From Dryocosmus kuriphilus (lineage: Eukaryota > Arthropoda > Insecta > Hymenoptera > Cynipidae), in assembly GCA_038277395.1 (NCBI GenBank), contig CM076190.1:238321177-238385176 (forward strand): 64,000 bases of DNA, given 5' to 3'. The translations under genes and the position numbers were made by a program. The notes beneath the pieces were generated by a model. The model had not been told where the DNA came from. It searched no databases and saw only the letters and a list, made by a program, of their open reading frames with translations. This document shows positions 55,000 to 64,000 of the stretch, one piece after another (position 1 is the stretch's first letter; each line of letters begins with the position of its first letter).

Positions 55000-55680
55000 G
55001 TAAACCGTACTTGCAACAAAATCAAATCAAAAAAGCTTGAGTAATATTTCCAAGAAATGGTCTATTAATACACCTCTGACACCCGTAGCGTACATAAATT
55101 CTTGTAAATCAGCAATTAGGAATGTAAAAATTGTTGGACTTAGAACCTCTCCCTGCATGACTCCTTTCGTTAGACCTACCGACTCGGATACGCCCTTTTT
55201 TCCCTTGATTGCAATATTAACTTTAGAGTTGAAATCTATTACCAATCTAATAAATTTTGACCGACAACCTTTCGAGATTAATTTGTTCCATAAAATATTA
55301 TGACTAACCGAGGGAAAGGCTGCTTTGAAGTCAACATAGAGTACAAAAGTTTGCCTCCGTTCAGCCTCAGGCGATTCTGAATCATTTCGTTAAGGGTAAA
55401 GATCTAATCTGTGCAACTTCTCCCTCTCCTGAAACCTGCCTGCCACTCTGGAAGGAGTTGCATGTCTTCAGCACAAGCGTCAGACTTTTGGAAAGAATCT
55501 GCTAAAATATCTTTATGACACAGTTATCTATGGCAACAGGGCGGTAGTTAGTGGGATCAGTGACATACCCTTTTACTTATGTATCATTCTAAGAAATGTT
55601 TGAGACCACGATATTGGAACGTTTTCTTCATCCATAATTTTATTAAATAACGAGTTTAAGTAAAGTATCTCGAGATTAGT
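55000..55680 (-). pseudogene. LINE reverse-transcriptase fragment (minus strand)
   Basis: Minus-strand frames show EWQAGFRRGRSCTD (near 55430), VDFKAAFP-like sequence (near 55330) and KGVMQGEVLSPTIFTFLIAD (near 55150), the middle motifs of a LINE reverse transcriptase. The part with YADD is missing, and stops and shifts are frequent. Confidence 0.75.
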
Positions 55681-55709
55681 AAATGTACAAATAGGTTTTA
55701 CAGATCCAA

Positions 55710-56065
55710 GAAAAGGGAGTGGGAAAAGAATAGAATACTAGCAACAGACACGCATAATAAGCAAAGTAACCCACGTGAGATGTACAGGGGAATAAATTTT
55801 ATAAGGAAAGGCTTTCAAAGTAGAACAGAAGTAATGAGGGACGAAAATGGCAATCTAGTAGCTGATGCAACAGAAAAACTAAATTTATGAAAAAACTATT
55901 TTGATAAGCTATTGAACGTACGCGAGGCCCCCGTTGAAGTTAACTTCGGTGAAATCCACACTGCTGATCTACTAATTGATGAGCCTACTGATAAAGAAAT
56001 AGAAATGGCCACAAAGAAGTTGAAAAATAACAAAGCCGCGGGCATTGACGACCTACCTCAGAAAT
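55710..56065 (+). pseudogene. LINE ORF2 fragment (plus strand)
   Basis: The plus strand reads EMYRGINFIRKGFQSRTEVM, LLNVREAPVEVNF and MATKKLKNNKAAGIDDLP, the region just before and at the start of a LINE reverse transcriptase. A stop interrupts it near 55890. It faces the minus-strand fragment, so the two are separate insertions or an inversion. It ends abruptly at about 56065. Confidence 0.75.
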
Positions 56066-56089
56066 GATAAAAAATGGAGGCCCTCGCCT

Positions 56090-57489
56090 AACGAACCCGT
56101 TGACAGGTTACAGGTTATATCTGCTCTAAACCGGTCTAACCTAGCTTTCGCCCTAGAAGAAGATCTCCAGGAGACCTACCCGACACGCGCCTACCAGGCA
56201 CATCTATAGCCACCTGTCGGGTTAAAGGGTGGTTCAGCCATAACCTGGCCTACCCTGGATATTCAGGTGATCATCCACGGACCAGCTCGATACGTGGCTA
56301 CCTGGTGCAACTATAGCCACCTATCGAGTCAAAGGATACGCTGGCTCACGGCCAGCCTATCCTGGGCCAGACCCGTACCCCTCCTACTTGGAGCCGTACC
56401 TGACTGACCGGACCGACGTGACTCGACCCGACGAACTCGCCGCGGTACACCACGCCTTGAATTGCCAAATCACCTCCCTCCGCCCCCTCTCTCTCTCCGC
56501 TCACCGCTTGCCGCTTTTAGAGAGAGACGTCCGCTTCTGCCGCCGAAGATCCACTACCTGTGCTTTCGTTTTTTAACCGCCTCAACGCTTGTTATTTTTC
56601 AGCTACCCGCGCAATCTGTCTCTCGGCGCGCACGCACCCGTCACTCTAGCTCTCATACGCTTGTTTATATGCACTCTCTCTCGCCGCCCAGCATTCGAAT
56701 CACGCACTTACAGACACACTACTTCTCTTGCCGCATTCACACGACACTCACACTTAGCGTATGTTTACCTCTCACACGCACACACCCACATCCAATTACT
56801 TTTCACACTTACACTAGCGTCCTAGTTTAGTAGTGTGCCTTATAGGCAAATAAATACTGTTCTTTCTTGTAATCAAAGTCTATTCAATGTGTTTTGCCCG
56901 TTCCAAAAGAACCCTGGCTGACTAAAGCATCCGCGGGGACGAACCACGAGAAAAACACATCATCACATGACGCCCGAACAACGGATCTAATCTTTTTTTC
57001 TCTTTTCTTCTTTTTCCGGAATGATAGAGAGTGAGAGAGAGCAACCCGAATTGACGAATTAGCATTCTGTAGTTACCCTGGTCCCTCGGTCGGTTTACCG
57101 GGTACACTAGGAGGCGTACGCCGCGGTCGCGTGACCATGGGTATCATACACAGAATTGCCGGGTACCGCCAGAAGACAGCGCATGCGCATCCCCCTCCAA
57201 CTAACCTTCCCTTTCCTATATTCTCCTTCTTCCCTTTCCAGCATCCAAACTCCCACACCCGAACTCTAGGATATAAAGGAAAAAGCACAACCGCACAATA
57301 AACAGTTCCCGAAGCGCACTCGAAGCGAGCACAAGCCTCTGATACCGCCAAGCGTACACCGTACCGAAACCGCTCAATGTCTAGAGAAAGCAATCGCATC
57401 ACCGAGAATCACTTTTACCGCAAAACGTATCTTCAGCTCCTCTCAATACCGTCGCTCACCTGGAAATCTACAACACGTCGTCACCAGAG
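56090..57489 (+). mobile_element. Probable LTR and leader of a gag-containing retroelement
   Basis: The GC-richer segment contains repeated AGCCACCT.TCG motifs (56200 and 56310), an AATAAATACTG polyadenylation-like signal near 56850, and a TATAAAG box at 57272-57278 before the gag ORF. I could not find a second LTR, so the boundaries are uncertain. It may be an LTR plus leader of a Ty3/gypsy-like element, or a solo promoter region. Confidence 0.4.
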
Positions 57490-57900
57490 ATGGATTTGAA
57501 CGGTACTTTCCACCGCCTTTATAATGTATCATCGGGCCTCGTCAAGATGCCGGGTATATCATGGGTATACCGTCTTAGCAAAGAACAACTTGAGAATTTA
57601 CTGGAACAACACCAAATCGACACTAGAGGATCAGTGGCACTACTCCGCCAAAGACTGGTATCATTCGTCAAGGCAAATCCAAATCTATTCGAAGACGCAC
57701 CAGCTGACGAGCAAGACTACAAAGAGGACTTCGATCGCACCAACGACCTTGTGGAACTGGACGCTGAACTAACAAGAGCTAAAGAGCTCGCAGTCTCCAC
57801 ACCAGAAGCTTCAGCAAACATAATCTCCAACGCTCCGCTCGTCACGGTCCAGGACAACACTGAGACTCAGGATCAGACAGCTCTTTTGCATTTCGTATAA
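57490..57900 (+). CDS. Gag-like ORF with SAP-like domain, truncated element
   Basis: The 136-residue frame starts at ATG. Residues 29-60 (RLSKEQLENLLEQHQIDTRG, then SVALLRQRLVSFVKAN) look like a SAP fold, a short helix-loop-helix found at the N-terminus of some insect retroelement Gag proteins. An acidic linker follows and the frame ends in ALLHFV. No capsid or pol follows: a minus-strand LINE begins about 50 bases later. It is probably the remains of an LTR retrotransposon. A host SAP protein is less likely because nothing else of a gene is visible. Confidence 0.55.
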   Translation: MDLNGTFHRLYNVSSGLVKMPGISWVYRLSKEQLENLLEQHQIDTRGSVALLRQRLVSFVKANPNLFEDAPADEQDYKEDFDRTNDLVELDAELTRAKELAVSTPEASANIISNAPLVTVQDNTETQDQTALLHFV

Positions 57901-57950
57901 ATCGAAACAACATCAGTATTGAATTTTAGTTCATCGTAGTTCATAAGTAC

Positions 57951-58652
57951 TTATTTCAGCTCTCTTTTACCTTTTCTGCATTTTGTATCAAAGCATGGTT
58001 TCGAGCGACTCAGTTTTCTAGACGGTTTCACAGACATGTTAAGTTCTGTCTCTGTCTCTTTAATGGCATTAATTAAATTGCTTAAAAGGTCATCTATCGA
58101 TAATGTTGCAGAGTTAGTATTTGGAGGGTTCGATTTACTGAATTCACACACTATTAGACCAGGCAAAATCTATAATTGAGGAACTCTTTCCTCTTAGAAA
58201 TGTACATTGAGCTGGGCAGTCGCTTTAGATCTCCCATTCAGGACAAAAACCCCATTTTTTTCAAAGCATTCTACCATCTGCTTTCCCCTTTTGTCTAGCT
58301 CAGCGACCAGACTTGTTCTTGCGTCATACAAATCTAAATCTTTACAGAGAATTTCCTTCTCTAATTGATTCATTTCTTCAGTTTTACCATTAAAATCCCC
58401 TCCTACAATTATCGAGTGTCCCTGATATTTCGATGACAGATCAAAGATTATTTCGTTTGTATTGAACAGAAAATTTTCAAAATTAGAATCAGGGCTAGAG
58501 TATATTGATCCAATAACTATATTAAAATTAATACCCATGAGTTTAACAAAAATATAATCCCCTGTCGCACATATCGTATTCATTTTATTTTTGTTTGCGT
58601 TATTGATGATGAGTAGTCCCCTTTTGCTCTTCCTTTTGATGATTCTCTGCAA
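57951..58652 (-). pseudogene. LINE ORF2 endonuclease fragment
   Basis: Minus-strand frame 58652-58194 has KSKRGLLIINNANKN, FNIVIGSIYSSPDSNFENFL and HSIIVGGDFNGKTEEMNQLE, the core of an apurinic-like LINE endonuclease. VFVLNGRSKA follows before the frame ends. 58166-57951 continues the same ORF in another frame. It is cut off before the reverse transcriptase at about 57950. Confidence 0.8.
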
Positions 58653-58888
58653 GCCGTACTACAGACAACTTGACACTTGATGTTACGTTGAGGATACGTG
58701 ATTTGAGGTGAAGAAGTAAGCCATGTCTCACTCACACATATGATATTATCTGTGGTGGTATAGTTAAATATATCTTCTGGATTATTATACCCCCTTTCGT
58801 ACCAAAATATAATTCGAGATGTTGGTAGAGTCGGCGATCGTTTATGAACTTGGGATCGATTTGGAGTTTTCTGCTCCCGGTGTTTCCT

Positions 58889-59731
58889 TTAAAAAAGGTT
58901 TGATCGAATTTCCTTTTTGAGTATGCTTGATTTTTTTATTGATATCTTTACTGGAAGAATCTGATTTTGTACGGCGACCACTTGTCCGTTTCCTGCCACA
59001 GTAAAACTTAAAGAAGATGTTGAGGTTCCCCCATCAGACTGATAAGCATCCTCACTCTCCTCTGACACAATCTTCGCGCCTAAGGAAATATCTAAATACT
59101 GATTATCCATGAATAGTCGGGTTCCTTTAATCGTTGAGGGCTTTCCAATGCTATCCAGCATTTTTTGATACTAACGAAGCTTCTTGTGTATTTCTCTTTG
59201 TTCATGAGTGAAGTCATTTCAAAAAGATACCTTTAAAAAGCGCAGACTTTTAGCATTCTTATATATTTCATCTTTGAATCTCGAGTTCGTAAAAGTAAGT
59301 AGAGCAGGCCTTTTTCTCTCTTTTCTTCCATTTCTAATACCTTTTTCGAAACACTCAATAGGAATAATAATAATCTTAGCTTCGTTGAAAATCTTGTTAA
59401 TCATGTCAACAAGATTGTAGTTGTTAGTCGAATCATAGTTCACGCTGTAGAGAAAAATATTCCTAGACCTTTCTTTTATATCTAAAAATTCAAGCTTTTT
59501 CTCAAGAGAATTAATTTTTTCTTCGTATTTTTTGTTCTTCTCTTCCAAAATGTGATGTTTGGATTTACAGATTTTTAGTTCTTCCAAGATTCTTTCATCC
59601 GAGCTCCTTAGCACTTTAATATATTTAGTGCGCCAGGTGTAGAGCATAAAGGGATGCCACGGGGGGGGGGGGGGGGGGGGGATGAGGATGCCGCGAAAAT
59701 AGATTAACGCAGTGAGGGTGACATGGTACAA
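58889..59731 (-). pseudogene. LINE ORF1 (coiled coil and RNA-binding-like domain)
   Basis: It belongs with the endonuclease fragment as one minus-strand LINE. The first part (59731-59219) has a Pro run from the G homopolymer, a Lys-rich coiled coil (EEKNKKYEEKINSLEKKLEF) and a domain with ERSRNIFLYSVNYDSTNNYN and RKRPALLTFTNSRFKDEIYK, resembling the ORF1 nucleic-acid-binding domain of CR1/L2-type LINEs. After a stop, 59161-58889 continues with GTRLFMDNQYLDISLGAKIV. It is inactive because of stops and truncation. Confidence 0.7.
59661..59681. repeat. Poly-G run of 21 bases
   Basis: An uninterrupted G homopolymer in an AT-rich setting, near the 5' end of the minus-strand LINE. The true length may differ because such runs assemble poorly. 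Confidence 0.9.
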
Positions 59732-59759
59732 AAAAAAATAAGTGTCTATTAACCAAACT

Positions 59760-60569
59760 TACAGTAATGGACTGATCTCGAGATTAATAGAGCCGCCGTT
59801 CTGGTGGAATATCATACAGTAATTACTGAGATTTTCAGGAACAACCAGAACCACAAACTGGTTTAGAGATACACCTGAGAATCCACTGAAGAGAATCTCA
59901 GACAGGACTAGACTAAATGTGGGCGAGAGATGAGAACCTGCAAACGACTGACCGGTCGGAAACCGACGCGACGTATATTTCCGGCCTGGCTCAGCCCCGG
60001 TCTCCGTCACCCACCCGATAACGTCCGTGTTACAAAGCATATTTACGATGGTTATAATCAACCTATAAATAGTTCCTATACAGATACTATGTACTATTAT
60101 ACTTCTAGAGCTTATTTCTATTTATCAAACGTTATGGCTTCCGTCGATAGAGTCAGTATCGTATTCAGAGCCTTCATCGCTACCTGCGATGTGTGACCCG
60201 AGAGAATCTCCTTCGGATGGCGTTGTTGAATCTGTAAATGAAATTTTTAATAAATAGGGATAATTTACATTTTTATATTTCTCTATAATTGGGATTTCCG
60301 TAATAAGTTGTTATTAATTTACATTTTTTAAAATTATTTTCTGTTTTATTGCACTTGTGCTTGCAATTAAATTTTTAGTTCCATACCCTCTGATCCGTCG
60401 TCACAATACTTCGTTGTGAACCGGCTTTTAGAGTATCAAATCTATGCGCGAAGTTTGACTTGTCAAGTGGTTTAGTGAGAGAAAAGAAGTGCTCCTGTGC
60501 ATGAGCGGCGTTGGCTCCTCACGCATTCTATCAGAATCGACCGTACCGTACAGAGCTCTCGTGCGCGTC
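59760..60569. other. Spacer with no supported gene
   Basis: Short frames only. Part of it may be the 5' end of the minus-strand LINE, or the upstream LTR of the BEL/Pao element, whose left boundary I could not locate. Confidence 0.4.
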
Positions 60570-60755
60570 CGTACTAAAAATCTCTATTTTTCTGTTCTCA
60601 TCTAGAGGATAGAAACCGTTCGACCTGATTCGATCGGAGATCCCTTCCTGGATCAACAACGCCATCAGTGCATATCTCTATTTTTCTATTCTCACCTCGA
60701 GAATAGAAACCGTTCGACCTGGTTCGATCGGAGATCCCTAGCTGGATCAATACCT
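60570..60755 (+). repeat. Tandem duplication of about 95 bp
   Basis: TCTCTATTTTTCTGTTCTCA, GATAGAAACCGTTCGACCTG and TTCGATCGGAGATCCCT occur twice in order (60580-60650 and 60684-60750) with few differences. It is probably part of the BEL/Pao LTR. Confidence 0.75.
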
Positions 60756-61069
60756 CACAAAATCAAACCGCGCACCGCGTACGCGATGCCAACGCTGTTT
60801 TTTGTGTCTCTCTTTAGCCTCCAATTTTAGTGCTCGATTGCTGGTTTCAAGAAAAACGTGTATTTCTAATAGAAGGATTTTTTATGCCTCTCGTAGGCTT
60901 TTTCCCTAAAGTAATGTGTGTTTATTGAACCTTGTGTTTCCTATAATCGAACTTAATCTAGCGCTTAAATTCAGGGTTTAATCTTCTCATTCATTCTCAA
61001 GGGTCAATGAACTATTTTTCTGAAATACATAAAAAACAGTAACTAGGTAGTTGAACTGTTTCTGGCAAA

Positions 61070-61100
61070 GCCATCCAGAACATTACATGGTGCCTCCTAT
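61070..61100 (+). other. Candidate LTR end and primer-binding site of the BEL/Pao element
   Basis: CATCCAGAACATTACA is followed by TGGTGCCTCCTATGAGG. An ACA/TGG junction is the usual LTR-to-primer-site boundary. This is inferred from position upstream of gag; the partner LTR lies beyond the window. Confidence 0.35.
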
Positions 61101-62092
61101 GAGGTACGATTTTTTCGCCTTACATTTTCTAAAGGGAGAAGTGCGGGAATCCGTTGGCGTCCCACCTGCGTCGGCACATACGTGCTCCACCGAAGGCCAA
61201 GCGGTAGTCACATTCCAATCCAGCCGCTAGTGCCTGAAGGCGCAGTAGGCTTAGACTCGTCGCGTCGATCTCGAACAAAGCCGAGATCGCGCTATTAGTA
61301 CTTTCACTAGCGTCGCAGCAACAAGCTACACGTACACCGACATCTCAGCCATTTTGTTCATCAACGCTACTACGTCGCTCCCACAGCAGGATTTCTCACC
61401 ACCCAGGAGGTCGCTGCACTGGAGTAACCAGAAAAACAAAAGATAAGTGATTTCTTTCCTGGTAACAATATTTTTGTGGTTTTTTCTTTGCAGATTTAAT
61501 ATATAAAATCTCAATTTGGGACGAAGTCCACGTGGCTGAATACAGGTTAGGAACGCAAGTACGGGTGCGTTACCTCGTGTTCGCGAATAAATCGTTCGCA
61601 TTTATCCTTTTATCATTCTATTTAATTAATAAATTCTTTAATATCAGTCTAAATTAAATGAGTTTCTCAATTTATGATTCTGTGAGAGAGCGCAATCGTT
61701 TAGATTATCTAAATTTGGCAATCGGCGGAGCCGATTGCTGTTGCGTTAGCTCAAATAATCGAATTCTTGATCAATGTTTCAAAGATAATATAGTTGATAT
61801 AAATTTCCAGCAAATGTTTTTTGATTTCATAGTTACAAGAACTCGAGGGATTAAATTATTAAATTATTGATTTAGTTTTTTAAAGATAAAGAATAAAATG
61901 CAGACTTTTATTCAAACTTCTCATATCCTTTCGATTTAAATTTGATGTTCACCCTGGTGCTCGCTCAATCGCGGAAACTTTATGAAACAATATCCCATAA
62001 TATTATTTACTGAAAATTAAGGATTCTTTGGCTGTGTCGCCACCACGCGAAGCAGCAAAATTGTTGTCGGTTTTGAATATCGTTTTTTATTA
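61101..62092. other. Leader of the BEL/Pao element
   Basis: No supported gene. The frame at 61658-61870 (70 residues) has no recognisable domain. Confidence 0.4.
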
Positions 62093-63388
62093 ACAATTCA
62101 AAAATGGAAGGACCCATGGTCATAACCAAGCGCATTGCGTACATTGTGCAGAAGGGAGCGTTCCTCGAAAGATCCATGCTAGTTTACAAACTTATTTAGA
62201 CAGTCCAACGTGTAACGATACGAACGCGCGACTGCGATTGGCTAGTCTTGAGAGCCTTTTCAAAGAATATTCGGGTTTAAACGTCGAATTAGCTACCTTA
62301 AATTCAAACCATCCTCGTCTTGAGGCTTTTCCCGAGATTGAGATAAACTATTTTGAGGTCGCGACTTTGGTGACAGAAAAACAGACCGAAACACCGATTG
62401 CTAGTTCGGCCTTGAACACCGGGAATTGTACGATTACAGAAAGACAAAACAGACCAAAGTTGCCACTAGTGCAGGTTCCGAAATTCAACATGGAACACGA
62501 GTATTGGGCTGCGTGGAAGCATAGTTTTGAGGCTCTCGTGTACAAAAACTCCGATTTGAGCAATTATGTAAAACATACGCAATTAGCAAATTCTTTGACC
62601 GTTCCGTCAAAAAATAAGATCATCGCGTTTCTCCCGAGCGAGGAAAACTACGAGAAAGTATGGGACGCTTTGTGTGAGGCATTTGATCAAAAGCGTATCA
62701 TCGTCGCCAAACACAAGGATGCGATTCAAGATCTCCCATTTCTTTGAAAGCAAATCCCTACGAGCTCTCTTTATTAATCGATAAGACCAAACAGCATATC
62801 AGCATGCTTAAAGAAGTAAAAATCGAACTTAATGATTTTAGTGAACAGATGATTATTAGAATTTTAGAAAAACCTCTTCCCCCAGGAATCATAGCTAGGT
62901 GGCAAGACAAATCAGACGGCAACAAATTACCTAGGTTAGACGATTTATATAAATGTATTCAGTCTACCGTGCTCAAACTTAGATCTTTAGCGAAGGTTGC
63001 TTCGAGTGGTCGCTGCTCAGGGGTGAAGAGAGGTAGCAAAAACTCAAATCAAATACCTTCAAATGTCAGAAAGTTTGAAGGCAGGTCATTAGTGACTTCC
63101 GTCTATCAATCCACAAACCCTTCGTGCATTAAATGCAAAGAGCAATACCGATTACATAGCTGTCCAGAATTTAACAAACTCACGGTACAGGGACGCTGGA
63201 ATTTCATCAAACCCCGGAAAATTTGTCGAAACTATTTCGGCAAACATACGTTTCCCTGCTCTAGCAAGCAACGTTGTGGGAAATTCAATAAGAACCATAC
63301 ACTTTATTACATGAGGACAAAACCCGGAATCCTAAAGACGAGAGAGTCTCTAAGGTCTCGAGTTTTCCTGCGCCACAAGCACGACTAG
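62093..63388 (+). pseudogene. BEL/Pao Gag, frame-shifted
   Basis: The first part reads TYLDSPTCNDTNARLRLASL, then SLFKEYSGLN and LPLVQVPKFNMEHEYWAAWK, HSFEALVYKNSDLSNYVKH and WDALCEAFDQKRIIVAKHKD, the typical BEL/Pao Gag order. A one-base frame change near 62744 leads to NPYELSLLIDKTKQHI and a Cys/His-rich end with C..C (CIKC), HSCPEF, CRNYFGKHTFPC and CGKFNKNHTLYY, which are the expected zinc-binding motifs. The reading frame extends upstream of the first strong start, so the true N-terminus may also be displaced. Confidence 0.82.
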
Positions 63389-63459
63389 CTAGTCACACGT
63401 ACGTATCTGAGGCTTTTCCTTCAGATTTCCAGCTTATGACTACCGCAGTTTTAAAAATA

Positions 63460-63916
63460 AAAATAATTGAGGGAATGCATTATTGGCTAGAGCTCTTCTA
63501 GATTCTTGCTCAACAGTCAATTTAATTACCGAGAAATTTGCAAATTCACTAAAATTAGCTAAAAAAAGTGTTCAATCAATATCCGTGCACTAAATAATTT
63601 ATTTGCCATGTCCAATGAATACATTAAAGCTACTTTCAAATCAGTTTACAGCAGCTTCAATCGGGACGTAAATTTTTTTAAAGTACCTAGAATTGCTGAA
63701 CTTGTGCCTAACGAAAAATTTCCTAGAAACTTATACGATATTCCGAAAAATGTGCAGCTCGCTGATCCGCATTTTCACGCGCCCAAATCAATTGATATTC
63801 TATTAGTATCAGGAATAACTCCTTCAGTGTCAGCGATAGGTCAAATTGAACTGCAAAAATCAACGAGCTTATTGTACGTTTCTGGGCCATTGAAGATTTC
63901 GATCACGAACCAGTGA
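63460..63916 (+). pseudogene. BEL/Pao protease region, truncated by the window end
   Basis: ARALLDSCSTVNLITEKFAN near 63485-63545 matches the aspartic protease start of BEL/Pao elements, with the catalytic DSG-type triplet changed to DSC. The following sequence (63608-63916) reads NFFKVPRIAELVPNEKFPRN, DPHFHAPKSIDILL and TPSVSAIGQIELQKSTSL, the rest of the protease region, in a different frame. Reverse transcriptase would lie beyond the window. Confidence 0.72.
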
Positions 63917-64000
63917 AATCTCGCGACGAAGTTGTTGCTGAACAACATTACATAGATAATACTCAAAGAAAAGAAGCTAACCGATACATCGTCCAACTTC

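Overview
This is eukaryotic, AT-rich, intron-containing DNA built mostly from mobile elements. The mixture of mariner, Penelope-like, BEL/Pao, Ty3/gypsy and several non-LTR retrotransposon families, and the style of their proteins, points to an insect and most likely a hymenopteran. A large-genome wasp such as a gall wasp or parasitoid would fit, but that is inference. No conserved housekeeping gene, rRNA or intact functional tRNA gene was recognised.

The host-gene content I can support is a small tandem family of secreted proteins that I do not recognise. Copy A (196-8191) and copy B (14187-19215) lie in a diverged segmental duplication (about 1-8760 and 14040-19790). Each has a very short first exon encoding a signal peptide and, several kilobases away, a phase-1 last exon encoding a Ser/Pro/Arg-rich low-complexity segment and a conserved C-terminal domain of about 127 residues (about 85% identical between copies by my count). 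Copy A also has an extra phase-1 exon at 3013-3138 encoding a Pro/Arg/His-rich peptide, and a decayed third exon start at 6024. A third, broken first exon lies on the minus strand near 24045-24132. A 25-base motif precedes all three first exons.

Layout: 1-8.8 kb, copy A, with a MITE, a palindromic repeat and an ORF1 remnant of a non-LTR element in its introns. 10.1-13.45 kb, decayed LINE carrying a nested, internally deleted mariner. 14.0-19.8 kb, copy B, with a 1,330-bp mariner in its first intron. 20.5-21.9 kb, LINE reverse-transcriptase remnant. 24.0-28.55 kb, the exon-1 relic, a solo Penelope-type terminal repeat, a LINE ORF1, and a Penelope-like element with inverted terminal repeats, a YVDD reverse transcriptase and a GIY-YIG nuclease. 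28.9-35.4 kb, tandem repeats and a second pair of inverted Penelope-type repeats enclosing a LINE ORF2 and a GC-rich minisatellite. 35.75-40.2 kb, a 205-bp satellite carrying a pogo-like MITE, then a large palindromic AT-rich array. 42.6-53.3 kb, a structurally complete, very young Ty3/gypsy-type element with 2.28-kb LTRs, a row of hairpin repeats in each LTR and an extra ORF after integrase. 54-64 kb, a Penelope-type repeat, a tRNA-derived SINE, LINE fragments, a gag with a SAP-like domain, another LINE and a 3'-truncated BEL/Pao element.

Several Penelope-type repeats carry hammerhead-ribozyme cores (CUGANGA, stem II, GAAAC). The most promising undescribed biology is the secreted family: one signal-peptide exon placed upstream of several paralogous, phase-compatible exon starts, which could supply alternative secreted products. 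RNA-seq would settle whether this is real.
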